Both the position numbers and the translations under genes were made by a program. Shown in pieces: positions 55,388 to 64,000 of a DNA stretch of 64,000 nt. Below the pieces are notes generated by a model, which was not told where the DNA came from, searched no databases, and worked only from the letters and a program-made list of their open reading frames with translations. Every line of letters begins with the position of its first letter. The first letter of the stretch is position 1. Source of the stretch: Burkholderiales bacterium (GTDB lineage Bacteria > Pseudomonadota > Gammaproteobacteria > Burkholderiales > Ga0077523); the NCBI GenBank assembly GCA_022843925.1, contig JALHMS010000015.1, forward strand, positions 63,167-127,166, in the 5' to 3' direction.

Positions 55388-56506
55388 GTGCGCCGTTCCG
55401 TCGTCATCGCCTTCGCCATCGTCGCCCTGTCGGCCGTCGGCGCCCTGTGGGCAGTCAACCGCGAACCGTCGTCCGGCGCCGGGCCGGTCGCGAAGGCCGC
55501 GGGGCGACCGGCCCTCACCGTGACCACGACGCTTCCCGGGCGGGCCGACTGGCCCCTCGTCGTGCCGGCCTCCGGCAACATCCAGGCGTGGCAGGAGGCC
55601 GTCGTCGGTGCGGAGGTCGGCGGGCTGCGCCTGGCCGAGGTCCGCGTCAACGTGGGCGATCGCGTCCGCAAGGGCGATCTGCTCGCGCGCTTCGTCGACG
55701 ACATGGTGCTCGCCGAGCTCGCCCAGCAGAAGGCGGCGGTCGACGAGGCGCGTGCCCGGCTCGCCGACGCCGAGGCCAACGCCGCCCGCGCGGATCGTCT
55801 CGCGGATTCCGGTGCGCTGAGCGCCACCGATCTCGGCCAGTTCCGCACCGCTGCGGCCACCACCCGCGCGCAGCTCGCGCTCGCGCAGGCGAAGCTGGAC
55901 GCCCAGATCCTGCGCCGCGGGCACACGCGCGTCGTGGCGGCCGACGACGGCCTGATCTCGGCGCGTACTGCCACGGTGGGGGCCGTGGTGCAGGAAGGCG
56001 CCGAACTGTTCCGCCTGATCCGCGGCGGGCGTCTCGAATGGCGCGCCGAGCTGCCGGAGTCGCGCCTCGCGCAGGTCGCGGTCGGCCAGGTGGTGCACGT
56101 GCGGACGATCCAGGGGGAGACGCTGGAAGGACGCGTTCGGAGCATCGCACCGACCGTCGACGTGAACACGCGCAACGGCCTCGTCTACGTCGATCTCGCG
56201 CCGGGCCGGGGTGCCCGGGCGGGCATGTTCGCCCAGGGCGAGTTCGCGCTCGGCAGTGCGCAGGCCGTGGTCGTCCCCGACGCGGCCGTCGTCGTCCGCG
56301 ACGGCAACGCGTACGTGTTCCGGCTGGCCGCGGGCGGTCGCGTCGCACAGACGCTCGTGAAGACGGGCCGCCGGCGCGGGAGCGAGATCGAGATCACCGA
56401 CGGCCTCGCCGCCGACGCGCGCGTGGTGGTCAAGGGTGCGGGTTTCCTCAATGACGGGGATCCTGTCGCCGTGGCCGCCGACGGCGGAAAGGACGGTGCG
56501 GCATGA
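55388..56506 (+). CDS. RND efflux periplasmic adaptor subunit
   Basis: About 372 aa from GTG 55388, after GGAG at 55378-55381. An N-terminal membrane anchor or signal (VIAFAIVALSAVGALWAV) precedes the lipoyl and coiled-coil hairpin region (AQQKAAVDEARARLADAEANAAR). The beta-barrel and membrane-proximal domains follow (GRLEWRAELPESRLAQVAVG, VVPDAAVVVRDGNAYVF). It bridges the inner-membrane pump and outer channel. It overlaps the pump gene by ATGA at 56503. Confidence 0.9.
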   Translation: MRRSVVIAFAIVALSAVGALWAVNREPSSGAGPVAKAAGRPALTVTTTLPGRADWPLVVPASGNIQAWQEAVVGAEVGGLRLAEVRVNVGDRVRKGDLLARFVDDMVLAELAQQKAAVDEARARLADAEANAARADRLADSGALSATDLGQFRTAAATTRAQLALAQAKLDAQILRRGHTRVVAADDGLISARTATVGAVVQEGAELFRLIRGGRLEWRAELPESRLAQVAVGQVVHVRTIQGETLEGRVRSIAPTVDVNTRNGLVYVDLAPGRGARAGMFAQGEFALGSAQAVVVPDAAVVVRDGNAYVFRLAAGGRVAQTLVKTGRRRGSEIEITDGLAADARVVVKGAGFLNDGDPVAVAADGGKDGAA

Positions 56507-59500
56507 ACTTCTCCGCCTGGGCGATCCGCCAGCCCATCCCCTCCATCCTGCTCTTCATCATCCTCGGATTGGGCGGACTGCAGGCCTTCCGGTCGCTCGA
56601 AGTCCAGGACATGCCCGACATAGAACTGCCGGTCGTGATCGTCACGATCACGCTGCCCGGTGCGTCGCCTTCGCAGCTGGAGACCGAGTTGACGCGCAAG
56701 GTGGAGGATTCCATCGCGAGCATCGGCGAGGTCAAGCACATCACATCGACCGTCACCGACGGGACGTCCACCACCTACATCGAGTTCGCGCTCGAGAAGG
56801 CCGTCGACCAGGCGGTCGACGATGTCCGCGACGCGGTGAGCCGCGTGCGCAGCGATCTGCCCGCCGACATCCGCGAACCCATCGTCTCGCGCATGACCTC
56901 CTCCGGCGCCGCCATCGTCACGTACGCGGTGACCTCGCCGCGGATGAACGAGACCGAGCTGTCGTGGTTCGTCGACGACCGCGTGAAGAAGCGGCTGCTC
57001 GCGGTGCCCGGTGTCGCGAAGGTGAATCGCGTGGGCGGTGTCGCGCGCGAGGTGCGCGTGGAGCTGGACCCGGACAGGCTGACGGCGCTGGGCGCGACGG
57101 CGGCCGACGTGTCCCGCCAGCTCCGCATGACGCAGCGGGAGGTCCCCGGCGGACGCGGCGACGTGGGCGGCACGGAACAGTCGGTACGCACCGTCGGCAC
57201 GGCTGGCAGCGTCGCGGACATCGCCGCGATGAGCATCGCGCTCGCCGACGGCCGTCGCATCCGCCTCGACAGCGTCGCACGCGTGTTCGACGGTCACGCC
57301 GACCGCACGCAGGTCGCCCTCCTCGACGGCGTGCCGGTGGTGGGGTTCGAGATCCTGCGGTCGCGCGGCGCGAGCGAGATCACGGTCGCGGAGGGTGTGG
57401 CGAAGGCGCTCGCGACGCTGGCGGAAGAGCAGCCCGACGCGGGCTTCAAGCGCATCTCGACCACCGTCGACCGCGTGCAGCGGTCGTACGAGTCGTCCAT
57501 GAACATGCTCTACGAGGGTGCTGCGCTGGCGGTGCTCGTGGTGTGGCTCTTCCTGCGGGACTGGCGCGCCACCGGCGTGTCGGCGCTCGCGCTGCCGCTG
57601 TCGATCATCCCGACGTTCGGCGCCATGGCGCTTCTGGGCTACACGCTGAACGGTGTCACGCTGCTCGCGCTGGCGCTCGTCGTCGGCATCCTCGTCGACG
57701 ATGCGATCGTCGAGGTCGAGAACATCGTGCGGCATCTGCGCATGGGCAAGCCGCCGCTGCAGGCCGCGCGCGATGCGGCCGACGAGATCGGGCTCGCCGT
57801 GGTCGCGACGACGTTCACGCTGGTGGCGGTGTTCCTGCCCACGGCCTTCATGGGCGGCATCGCGGGAAAGTACTTCAAGCAGTTCGGTTGGACGGCCGCC
57901 ATCGCGGTGATGATGTCGCTCGTGGTGGCGCGACTCCTCACGCCGATGATGTCCGCCTACTGGCTGAAGGCGCATCCCGAGCCGAAGCGCGAGAGCCGCA
58001 TCGGCCGCGCCTATCTGCGGCTGGCCCGGCTCGCCATCGAGCATCGCGGCATCACGATCGCCGCGTCGGTCGCGTTCTTCGTGGGCTCGATGGCGCTCGT
58101 GCCGCTGCTGCCCAAGGGTTTCCTGCCTGCCGACGAGCTGGACCAGGTGGTGGCGTCCGTCGAACTTCCCCCCGGTGCCACGTTGGCGCAGACCCGCGAG
58201 GTCGCCGAGGCTGCCCGGGCGCTCGTGGCGGACGTGCCGGAGATCGCCGGCGTCTTCGCGGCCATCGGCAGCGGTCGATCGGGCGACGCATTCGTGCAGG
58301 GCAGCGGCGGCGACGTGCGGAAGGCGACGCTGACGTTCGACCTGAAGTCGCGCGCCGATCGCACCCGCGGCCAGAAGGAGGTCGAGGCCGCGGTACGCGA
58401 TCGTCTGGCCGGCCTCCCCGGTGTGCGCACCAGCTTCGGCGTGGGCGGCCCGGGCGAGAAGCTGGAACTCGTCCTCACGTCCGATGATCCGCAGGCGCTG
58501 GTCCAGGCAGCCCGCGCCGTCGAACGCGAGATGCGCGACATCCCGGGTCTCGGCAACGTGACGTCGAGCGCGACGCTGCTGCGCCCCGAGATCCGCATCC
58601 GGCCCGACGAGGCGCGGGCGGCCGATCTGGGTGTGACCGCGTCCGCCATCGGCGAGACCGCGCGCATCGCCACCAGCGGCGACTACGACGCAAACCTCGC
58701 GAAGTTCAATCTGCCCGAGCGCCAGCTGCCGATCCGCGTGCAGTTCGACCTCGCAGCCCGTGCCGATCTCGATGCCGTGCGCGCGCTGCTCGTTCCCGGC
58801 CGCGCGGGCAACGTGCGGCTTGGCAACGTGGCGTCTGTGCAGATCGACAGCGGCCCGGCGCAGATCGACCGCTACGACCGCAGCCGCAACATCAAGATCG
58901 AGGCGGAACTCGGCGGTGCGCCGCTTGGCGAGTTCCAGCCGGCGGTCGATGCGCTGCCCGCCCTCGCGAATCTGCCGCCGGGCGTGAAGCGGCTCGACGC
59001 CGGGGACGCCGAGCGCATGAACGAACTGTTCGGCAGTTTCGGGCTCGCGATGGCGGCCGGCGTGTTCTGCGTCTACGCGATCCTCGTGCTGCTCTTCAAG
59101 GACTTCCTGCAACCGGTGACCATCCTGACGGCGCTGCCGCTGTCGATCGGCGGGGCGTTCGGCGCAGTGATGATCACCGGGCACTCGTTCTCGATGCCCG
59201 TGCTGATCGGTCTCTTGATGCTGATGGGCATCGCCACGAAGAACTCGATCCTTCTCGTCGAGTACGCGCTGATGGCGCGCGCGCAGCTGGGCATGTCGCG
59301 GATCGACGCCTTGATGGATGCGTGCGCGAAGCGCGCGCAGCCCATCGTGATGACGACCATCGCGATGGGGGCCGGGATGCTGCCCATCGCGCTCGGGATC
59401 GGGGCGGACTCCGCGTTCCGGGCACCGATGGCGGTGTCGGTGATCGGCGGGCTCGTGACCTCGACGCTCCTCAGCCTGATCGTGGTGCCGGCCGTCTTCA

Positions 59501-59577
59501 CGTACGTCGACGACCTCGGGGTGAGGTGGCGTCGCCTGCGTGCTCCACGGTCCGCGGTGGTGGCGCCGGCGGGCTGA
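56503..59577 (+). CDS. RND efflux transporter permease subunit
   Basis: The 1024-aa AcrB-type pump has 12 expected membrane helices in two halves of six and two large periplasmic loops. Typical segments are QPIPSILLFIILGLGGLQAF at the start, LALALVVGILVDDAIVEVENI near 390 and LIGLLMLMGIATKNSILLVEYAL near 905. The acidic pair in VDDAIVEVEN lies in helix 4, as needed for proton transfer. The substrates are unknown. A hotdog thioesterase gene follows after 55 bases. Confidence 0.95.
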   Translation: MNFSAWAIRQPIPSILLFIILGLGGLQAFRSLEVQDMPDIELPVVIVTITLPGASPSQLETELTRKVEDSIASIGEVKHITSTVTDGTSTTYIEFALEKAVDQAVDDVRDAVSRVRSDLPADIREPIVSRMTSSGAAIVTYAVTSPRMNETELSWFVDDRVKKRLLAVPGVAKVNRVGGVAREVRVELDPDRLTALGATAADVSRQLRMTQREVPGGRGDVGGTEQSVRTVGTAGSVADIAAMSIALADGRRIRLDSVARVFDGHADRTQVALLDGVPVVGFEILRSRGASEITVAEGVAKALATLAEEQPDAGFKRISTTVDRVQRSYESSMNMLYEGAALAVLVVWLFLRDWRATGVSALALPLSIIPTFGAMALLGYTLNGVTLLALALVVGILVDDAIVEVENIVRHLRMGKPPLQAARDAADEIGLAVVATTFTLVAVFLPTAFMGGIAGKYFKQFGWTAAIAVMMSLVVARLLTPMMSAYWLKAHPEPKRESRIGRAYLRLARLAIEHRGITIAASVAFFVGSMALVPLLPKGFLPADELDQVVASVELPPGATLAQTREVAEAARALVADVPEIAGVFAAIGSGRSGDAFVQGSGGDVRKATLTFDLKSRADRTRGQKEVEAAVRDRLAGLPGVRTSFGVGGPGEKLELVLTSDDPQALVQAARAVEREMRDIPGLGNVTSSATLLRPEIRIRPDEARAADLGVTASAIGETARIATSGDYDANLAKFNLPERQLPIRVQFDLAARADLDAVRALLVPGRAGNVRLGNVASVQIDSGPAQIDRYDRSRNIKIEAELGGAPLGEFQPAVDALPALANLPPGVKRLDAGDAERMNELFGSFGLAMAAGVFCVYAILVLLFKDFLQPVTILTALPLSIGGAFGAVMITGHSFSMPVLIGLLMLMGIATKNSILLVEYALMARAQLGMSRIDALMDACAKRAQPIVMTTIAMGAGMLPIALGIGADSAFRAPMAVSVIGGLVTSTLLSLIVVPAVFTYVDDLGVRWRRLRAPRSAVVAPAG

Positions 59578-59598
59578 CGGACCGTCCGGGCTGCGACA

Positions 59599-59604
59599 TA
59601 GAAT
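59599..59604 (+). promoter_or_regulatory. Possible -10 element for the thioesterase gene
   Basis: TAGAAT lies 29 bases before the start at 59633, suggesting that the thioesterase gene has its own promoter apart from the RND operon. No -35 is clear. Confidence 0.4.
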
Positions 59605-59632
59605 GCGCGACCTTCCAATCCTCCGAAGCCCC

Positions 59633-60064
59633 ATGATCTGGACCAAGCGCCCCACCATCGACGACCTGCACCGCATCCACCGCGACACCGTCGTCGCCGT
59701 CCTCGGCATCGAGTTCACGGAGGTCGGCGACGACCATCTCTGCGCCCGGATGCCGGTCGATGCCCGGACGAAGCAGCCCCACGGCATCCTGCACGGCGGG
59801 GCGTCCGTGGTGCTCGCCGAGACCCTCGGCAGTTGCGCCGCCCAGTACTGCGTCGATGCCGCTGCGTTCCGGTGTGTGGGGCTCGACGTCAATGCGAACC
59901 ATCTGCGCAGCGTCGCGTCCGGCTGGGTCACGGCGCGCGCGGAGCCGGTACACCTGGGGCGGACCACACAGGTCTGGCAGATCGAGATTCGCGACGAGGC
60001 GCAGCGTGTGGTCTGCGTGTCGCGACTGACCATGGCGGTGCTGCCCGTGGCGGCGCGGACGTGA
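59633..60064 (+). CDS. Hotdog-fold acyl-CoA thioesterase (PaaI/YdiI type)
   Basis: A 143-aa protein of the PaaI-like group. HGILHGGASVVLAETLGSCAA (about 43-63) carries the catalytic His-Gly-Gly and the Glu of the YdiI/EntH/MenI pattern. CVGLDVNANHLRS and VWQIEIRDEAQRVVCVSRLTMAVL complete the fold. Such enzymes hydrolyse aromatic or short-chain acyl-CoA esters. The PhzS-like monooxygenase gene starts 13 bases downstream and is likely co-transcribed, which fits a role in aromatic-compound metabolism, though this is inference. Confidence 0.88.
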   Translation: MIWTKRPTIDDLHRIHRDTVVAVLGIEFTEVGDDHLCARMPVDARTKQPHGILHGGASVVLAETLGSCAAQYCVDAAAFRCVGLDVNANHLRSVASGWVTARAEPVHLGRTTQVWQIEIRDEAQRVVCVSRLTMAVLPVAART

Positions 60065-60077
60065 AAGGAGAACATCC

Positions 60078-61352
60078 ATGACTACACTGAGATCGCGGGG
60101 CCGGGTCATCATCGCGGGCGGTGGCATCGGCGGGCTCGTCGCTGCGCTCACGCTGCATCGCGCAGGTGTCGAGGTGGAGGTCTTCGAGGCCGTGACGGAA
60201 GTGAAGCCGCTGGGCGTGGGGATCAACCTCCAGCCGCACTCCGTACGCGTGCTGCATTCGCTTGGCCTGGAGGCCGCGCTGTCCGCGACGGCCATCCAGA
60301 CGGCGGAACTCGTCTACCTGAACAAGCACGGGCAGCACATCTGGCAGGAGCCGCGGGGGCGGGCGGCGGGTTACGCGGTGCCGCAGTATTCGGTGCATCG
60401 CGGCGAACTGCAGATGATCCTGTACCGCGCGGCGCTGGCGACGCTGCCCGCGGGTGCGATCCACACGGGTTGCGTGCTGGAACGCTTCGAATCGTCGGCG
60501 ACCGGCGCCACGGCGGTGTTCGCCGACCGTGCCAACGGTGGCGCGGAGATCGTCGTCGAAGGTGATGCACTCATCGCGGCGGACGGCATCCATTCCACCG
60601 TCCGCAAGACCTTCTACCCCGACGAGGGGCCGCCGCGTTTCTCCGGGCGGATCCTCTGGCGCGCGAAGTCCGAGACGACACCGTTCCTCACCGGCCGGTC
60701 GATGGTGTGGGCCGGGCACGACCGGCAGAAGTTCGTGTGTTATCCGATCTCCGAGGCGATGCGGCTGCAGGGCCGCTCGATCGTGAACTGGATCGCCGAA
60801 CTGCAGGTGCCTGCGGACGCCGCGCCGCCGCGCAGCGATTGGAACCGGCGCGTGGACAAGTCCGTCTTCCGCGAGCCGTTCGCGAACTGGCACTTCGGGC
60901 TGATCGACGTGCCCGCACTCATCGACTCCGCCGAGGCCATCTACGAGTTCCCGATGGTCGATCGCGATCCTCTTCCGCGCTGGACGCACGGGCGCGTCAC
61001 GCTGCTGGGCGACGCCGCGCACCCGATGTATCCGGTGGGTTCCAACGGTGCGTCGCAGGCGATCCTCGACGCGGAGGAACTCGCGGCGCAGTGGATCGCG
61101 CAACCCGACGTCGACGCGGCGCTGGCCGCCTACGAATCCGCGCGCCGCCCTGCGACCGCAGCCGTCGTGCTGGCGAACCGCGAGGGCGGCCCGGACCGCG
61201 TGCTGCAACTGGCCGAGGAGCGCGCCCCGGAAGGCTTCGAACGGATCGAGGACGTGATCCCGCGCGAGGAACTGGAAGCGATCGCGAACCGGTACAAGCA
61301 GACGGCGGGGTTCGATCGGGAGACGGTCAATCGGAAGGCGGGGGTTCGGTGA
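60078..61352 (+). CDS. FAD-dependent monooxygenase (PhzS/salicylate hydroxylase-like)
   Basis: The 424-aa flavoprotein hydroxylase has the dinucleotide motif VIIAGGGIGGLVAALTL, the DG-type motif (AADGIHSTVR) and the FAD ribityl motif VTLLGDAAHPMYPVGSNGASQ. The last is close to PhzS, which hydroxylates phenazine carboxylates. No other phenazine genes are present, so an aromatic acid substrate is more likely. GGAG lies just upstream of the ATG. It pairs with the thioesterase gene before it; a REP array follows. Confidence 0.88.
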   Translation: MTTLRSRGRVIIAGGGIGGLVAALTLHRAGVEVEVFEAVTEVKPLGVGINLQPHSVRVLHSLGLEAALSATAIQTAELVYLNKHGQHIWQEPRGRAAGYAVPQYSVHRGELQMILYRAALATLPAGAIHTGCVLERFESSATGATAVFADRANGGAEIVVEGDALIAADGIHSTVRKTFYPDEGPPRFSGRILWRAKSETTPFLTGRSMVWAGHDRQKFVCYPISEAMRLQGRSIVNWIAELQVPADAAPPRSDWNRRVDKSVFREPFANWHFGLIDVPALIDSAEAIYEFPMVDRDPLPRWTHGRVTLLGDAAHPMYPVGSNGASQAILDAEELAAQWIAQPDVDAALAAYESARRPATAAVVLANREGGPDRVLQLAEERAPEGFERIEDVIPREELEAIANRYKQTAGFDRETVNRKAGVR

Positions 61353-61389
61353 CGGTTCGACCGGAACCGGCTCCGAAGCGACGGTTCTC

Positions 61390-61990
61390 GTAGGAGGGGG
61401 CCGTGGCCTTGTAGGAGGGGCCCATGGCCTTGTAGGAGGGGCCCATGGCCCCGAAAGCGGTGGATGCTGCGGAAGCGCTTCACCCGGAATGATCGCTTTC
61501 GCGGGCATGGCCCGCTCCTACAAACGCCCGCTTTGGCCACCGATGGCGGTGCCCGACCTGTAGGAGGGGCCCATGGCCCCGAAAGCGGTCGATGCTGCGG
61601 AATCGCGTCGACCGGAACGATCGCTCTCGCGGGCGTGGGCCGCTCCTACAAACGCCCGCCATGGCCAGCGATGGTGATGCACGACCTGTAGGAGGGGCCC
61701 ATGGCCCCGAAAGCGGTGGATGCTGCGGAATCGCGTCGACCGGAAGGCTCGCTCTCGCGGCCATGGGCCGCTCCTACAAACGCCCGCCATGGCCAGCGAT
61801 GGTGATGCACGACCTGTAGGAGGGGCCCATGGCCCCGAAAGCGGTGGATGCTGCGGAAGCGCTTCACCCGGAACGATCGCTCTCGCGGCCATGGCCCGCT
61901 CCTACAAGCGCCCGCCATGGCCAGCGATGGTGATGCACGACCTGTAGGAGGGGCCCATGGCCCCGAAAGAGGTGAATGCTGCGAAAGCGC
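61390..61990. repeat. GTAG REP array E with 128-bp units and 21-bp heads
   Basis: GTAG heads lie at 61390, 61411 and 61432 (21 bases apart) and then at 61560, 61688, 61816 and 61944, exactly 128 bases apart from 61432 on. Each 128-base unit has a forward REP (GTAGGAGGGGCCCATGGCC) and a reverse REP ending CCGCTCCTACAA. Between the two are GGTGGATGCTGCGGAA-type spacers that differ slightly. The array fills the gap between the convergent monooxygenase and metY-like genes. Confidence 0.94.
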
Positions 61991-62012
61991 TGGTTCCGGT
62001 GGAATTCCCTCC

Positions 62013-63308
62013 TCACGCCTTCTGCGACACCCGCAGCGCGCCCGCCAGATCGTCGAGCAGGTCCTGCGGATCCTCCAGCCCCACCGACAACCGCAGCGTC
62101 CCTGGCCCGATGCCTGCCGCCATCAGCGCCGCATCGTCCATCCGGAAGTGCGTCGTCGTCGCGGGGTGGATCACCAGGGACTTCGCGTCGCCGACGTTCG
62201 CGAGGTGCGAGAAGACCTTCAGCGATTCGATGAGCTTGCGGCCCGCCGGGCGGCCGCCCTTCACGTCGAACGTGAACACGGCGCCGGCGCCGCGCGGCAG
62301 CAGCTTCTGCGCGAGGGCGTGGTCGGGGTGCGTGGGCAGCTCGGGGTAGCTCACCGACGCCACCGCGGCGTGGCTTGCGAGGAACGCCACGACCTTCCGC
62401 GTGTTCTCGATGTGCCGCGCCATGCGCAGCGGCAGCGTCTCGATGCCTTGCAGGATGTGGAACGCGGTGGTCGGTGCCATGCACGCGCCGAAGTCGCGCA
62501 GGCCTTCGCGGCGCGCGCGCAGCAGGAACGCGGCGATGGTGGATTCCTCCTGGAAGTCCATGCCGTGGAAGCCGTCGTACGGCTCCGTCAGTTCCGGAAA
62601 TCTCCCCGAGGCCTCCCAATCGAACGTCCCGCCGTCCACCAGCAGACCGCCGATGGCGATGCCGTGGCCGCCGAGGAACTTGGTTGCCGAGTGGAAGATG
62701 AGGTCCGCGCCGAGATCGAACGGGCGCATCAGCCACGGCGTCGTGAACGTGGCGTCCACCAGCAGCGGCAGGTTTGCCGCATGGGCGATCTCGCCGACCG
62801 AGGGCACATCGAGGACGTCCACGCCGGGATTGCCCAGCGTCTCGGCGAACAGCAGCCGCGTGTTCGGGCGGATGGCTGCGCGCCACGCGTCGAGGTCGCG
62901 CGGGTTCACGAACGTGGTCTCGATGCCGAAGCGCTTCAGCGTGTAGTGCAGCAGGTTGTGCGATCCGCCGTACAGCGAGCGGCTCGCGACGATGTGCGAG
63001 CCCGCACCGGCGAGCGTCGCGACCGCGAGGTGCAACGCCGCCTGACCGCTGGCCGTGGCGATGGCGCCGATGCCTCCTTCCAGTGCGGCGATGCGCTCTT
63101 CGAGCACTGCATTGGTGGGGTTGGAGATGCGCGAGTACACGTGGCCCGCGCGCTCCATGTTGAAGAGCGAGGCCGCGTGGTCCGTGTCGCGGAACACGAA
63201 CGATGTCGTCTGGTAGATGGGCGTCGCGCGGGCGCCGGTGGTGGGGTCGGGCTGCTGGCCGGCGTGGAGGGAGAGCGTGTCGAAGCCGAGGTAGCGGGGG
63301 GCGGCCAT
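62013..63308 (-). CDS. metY: O-acetylhomoserine sulfhydrylase-type PLP enzyme
   Basis: The 431-aa Cys/Met-metabolism PLP enzyme has YSRISNPTNAVLEERIAALE near residue 55, and the lysine segment HSATKFLGGHG near 205, which binds PLP. Its length and GQQPDPTTGARATPIYQTTSF near the start fit O-acetylhomoserine aminocarboxypropyltransferase (MetY), which makes homocysteine from O-acetylhomoserine and sulfide. The start at 63308 follows AAAGGA. No MetX gene is adjacent. A cystathionine-gamma-lyase-like role is less likely given length and motifs. Confidence 0.9.
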   Translation of the reverse strand: MAAPRYLGFDTLSLHAGQQPDPTTGARATPIYQTTSFVFRDTDHAASLFNMERAGHVYSRISNPTNAVLEERIAALEGGIGAIATASGQAALHLAVATLAGAGSHIVASRSLYGGSHNLLHYTLKRFGIETTFVNPRDLDAWRAAIRPNTRLLFAETLGNPGVDVLDVPSVGEIAHAANLPLLVDATFTTPWLMRPFDLGADLIFHSATKFLGGHGIAIGGLLVDGGTFDWEASGRFPELTEPYDGFHGMDFQEESTIAAFLLRARREGLRDFGACMAPTTAFHILQGIETLPLRMARHIENTRKVVAFLASHAAVASVSYPELPTHPDHALAQKLLPRGAGAVFTFDVKGGRPAGRKLIESLKVFSHLANVGDAKSLVIHPATTTHFRMDDAALMAAGIGPGTLRLSVGLEDPQDLLDDLAGALRVSQKA

Positions 63309-63644
63309 CGGGGCGTCCTTTCGTGGTGGAGGGTGCGGCGGCGATGCCGTCGGCGAAGCCGCGATTGTGCCGGCGGCGGCCGTCGCGCGATATCCATGCG
63401 ACGGCATGGGGATTGCTGAAAGGCGCGATGCATCAGTACGGCCGGCTCGTCCGGCGATCAGCACCCTGCCGGCGCCCGAACGAAACCCCATGACCACAAA
63501 GACTTGTCTCCTCAACCGTGCAGTCGTCGCCGCGCCGCAAGGTGTCGATTTCGCTGACACGGGGTGGGCCGGGGGGCAGTCCGCGATCCATTCGACGGCG
63601 TCGGCCATCCAGCGACCCCCTCCAATTCCCAGGAGCCCCACCCG
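63309..63644. other. Divergent intergenic region, 336 bases, no gene seen
   Basis: This gap between divergent metY and the truncated secreted-protein gene shows no repeat of either family, no RNA-like structure and no supported coding region. It should carry both promoters. No SAM-riboswitch-like fold was recognised upstream of metY. Confidence 0.45.
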
Positions 63645-64000
63645 ATGTTCGTTCCGCCCCGCGCCTCGCGCCCACTGACCGCGCTCGCCCTCGTCACACT
63701 CTCGACCGCCGCCTCGTCAGCGGCGGCCGCGCCCGATACCCTCGTGTGGAGCGAGACCACCGGGTTCACGAACACGCCCTCGATCTCGACCGCCACGCCG
63801 CCCGGCGGCACGGCGACGCTCGTGACCGACCAGACCCAGGTCAAGGGCCCCAACGGCGTCGAGTTCCTGGGCGGCCGCCTGTGGTGGCCGAACCAGCAGA
63901 GGATTCCGATCTCGAACGGGTTCACCGTGAGCAACCAGTGGAGCATCGGCTCGTCGCTGCCCGACGGGTCCGACGTCCAGGTGATCTCGACCGGCGGGTT
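63645..64000 (+). CDS. Secreted protein, truncated by the window edge
   Basis: An open frame starts at ATG 63645 after AGGAG and runs past the right edge with no stop, so only about 118 residues are seen. A signal peptide is clear (hydrophobic LTALALVTLSTAASSAAAAP). The mature part is rich in Thr, Gly and Asn with short beta-like runs (TLVWSETTGFTNTPSIS, GVEFLGGRLWWPNQQ), as in secreted beta-propeller or carbohydrate-binding proteins. The family is not recognised from this fragment. Confidence 0.7.
   Translation, partial: MFVPPRASRPLTALALVTLSTAASSAAAAPDTLVWSETTGFTNTPSISTATPPGGTATLVTDQTQVKGPNGVEFLGGRLWWPNQQRIPISNGFTVSNQWSIGSSLPDGSDVQVISTGG

Noticed and set aside
56185..60075. A 1296-codon open frame antisense to the RND operon
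   Set aside because: It is the shadow of GC-biased third positions of three clear genes on the other strand. It shows low-complexity His/Arg/Asp composition and no known domain.
61390..61990. Possible attachment site or phage-related repeat
   Set aside because: No integrase or phage gene is near, and the unit matches the dispersed REP family.
63309..63644. SAM riboswitch upstream of the metY-like gene
   Set aside because: No conserved helices or K-turn pattern could be seen in the 5' region.

Overview
The window is GC-rich (roughly two thirds G+C by eye) chromosomal DNA of a Gram-negative bacterium. The gene set points to a betaproteobacterium, Burkholderiales- or Rhodocyclales-like: SoxYZAX/SoxB, GreB, PII, a Thx ribosomal protein, DUF4124 secreted proteins, a liv ABC cassette, TRAP and RND systems. 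The genus cannot be named from sequence alone. About 60 protein genes are supported. No tRNA, rRNA, CRISPR array, transposase, integrase or prophage gene was recognised.

Layout. 1-6.3 kb: iorA-like 2-oxoacid:ferredoxin oxidoreductase, a GlcG/HbpS protein, a tartrate-dehydrogenase-like enzyme, a Tat-exported HAD dehalogenase-like protein and an RlmN/Cfr-like radical SAM protein. 6.6-13 kb: a hypothetical gene, a MITE-like element, an HNH nuclease, then a catabolic operon (opine-dehydrogenase-like enzyme, 3-hydroxyacyl-CoA dehydrogenase, TRAP transporter DctPQM). 14-21.3 kb: copper ATPase copA, then ATP-dependent DNA ligase, a 108-aa unknown protein and a ligase-associated DEXH helicase. The matching ligase-associated exonuclease lies alone at 31.6 kb. 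21.4-32.7 kb: PepSY protein, YlqF/RbgA GTPase, Crp/Fnr regulator, enoyl-CoA hydratase, FKBP isomerase, Thx, M14 carboxypeptidase, HDOD protein, PII and transaldolase. 32.7-37.7 kb: livKHMGF on the minus strand. 38-44.2 kb: acyl-CoA ligase, two DUF4124 proteins, an alkyl-DHAP-synthase-like flavoprotein, PanE-like reductase and a PRISE-like SDR. 44.3-48.9 kb: thiosulfate oxidation genes soxYZAX and soxB. 48.9-63.3 kb: IclR regulator, GreB, peroxiredoxin, TfoX-like protein, alpha/beta hydrolase, a TetR-controlled RND efflux operon, hotdog thioesterase, PhzS-like monooxygenase and O-acetylhomoserine sulfhydrylase. A truncated secreted-protein gene runs off the right edge.

The most striking feature is non-coding. 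Two dispersed palindrome families fill the larger intergenic gaps. Family 1 is a unit of about 130 bp holding two oppositely oriented palindromes. It forms three tandem arrays (13.07-14.16, 23.27-24.01 and 51.06-51.84 kb). Each array fills the whole gap between a convergent gene pair, and palindrome arms are conserved while loops vary. Family 2 is a REP/BIME-type element with a GTAG head. It occurs at five loci, with local periods of 128, 80 and 21 bp. No REP-associated transposase is in the window, so whatever mobilises these elements must lie elsewhere or be lost.
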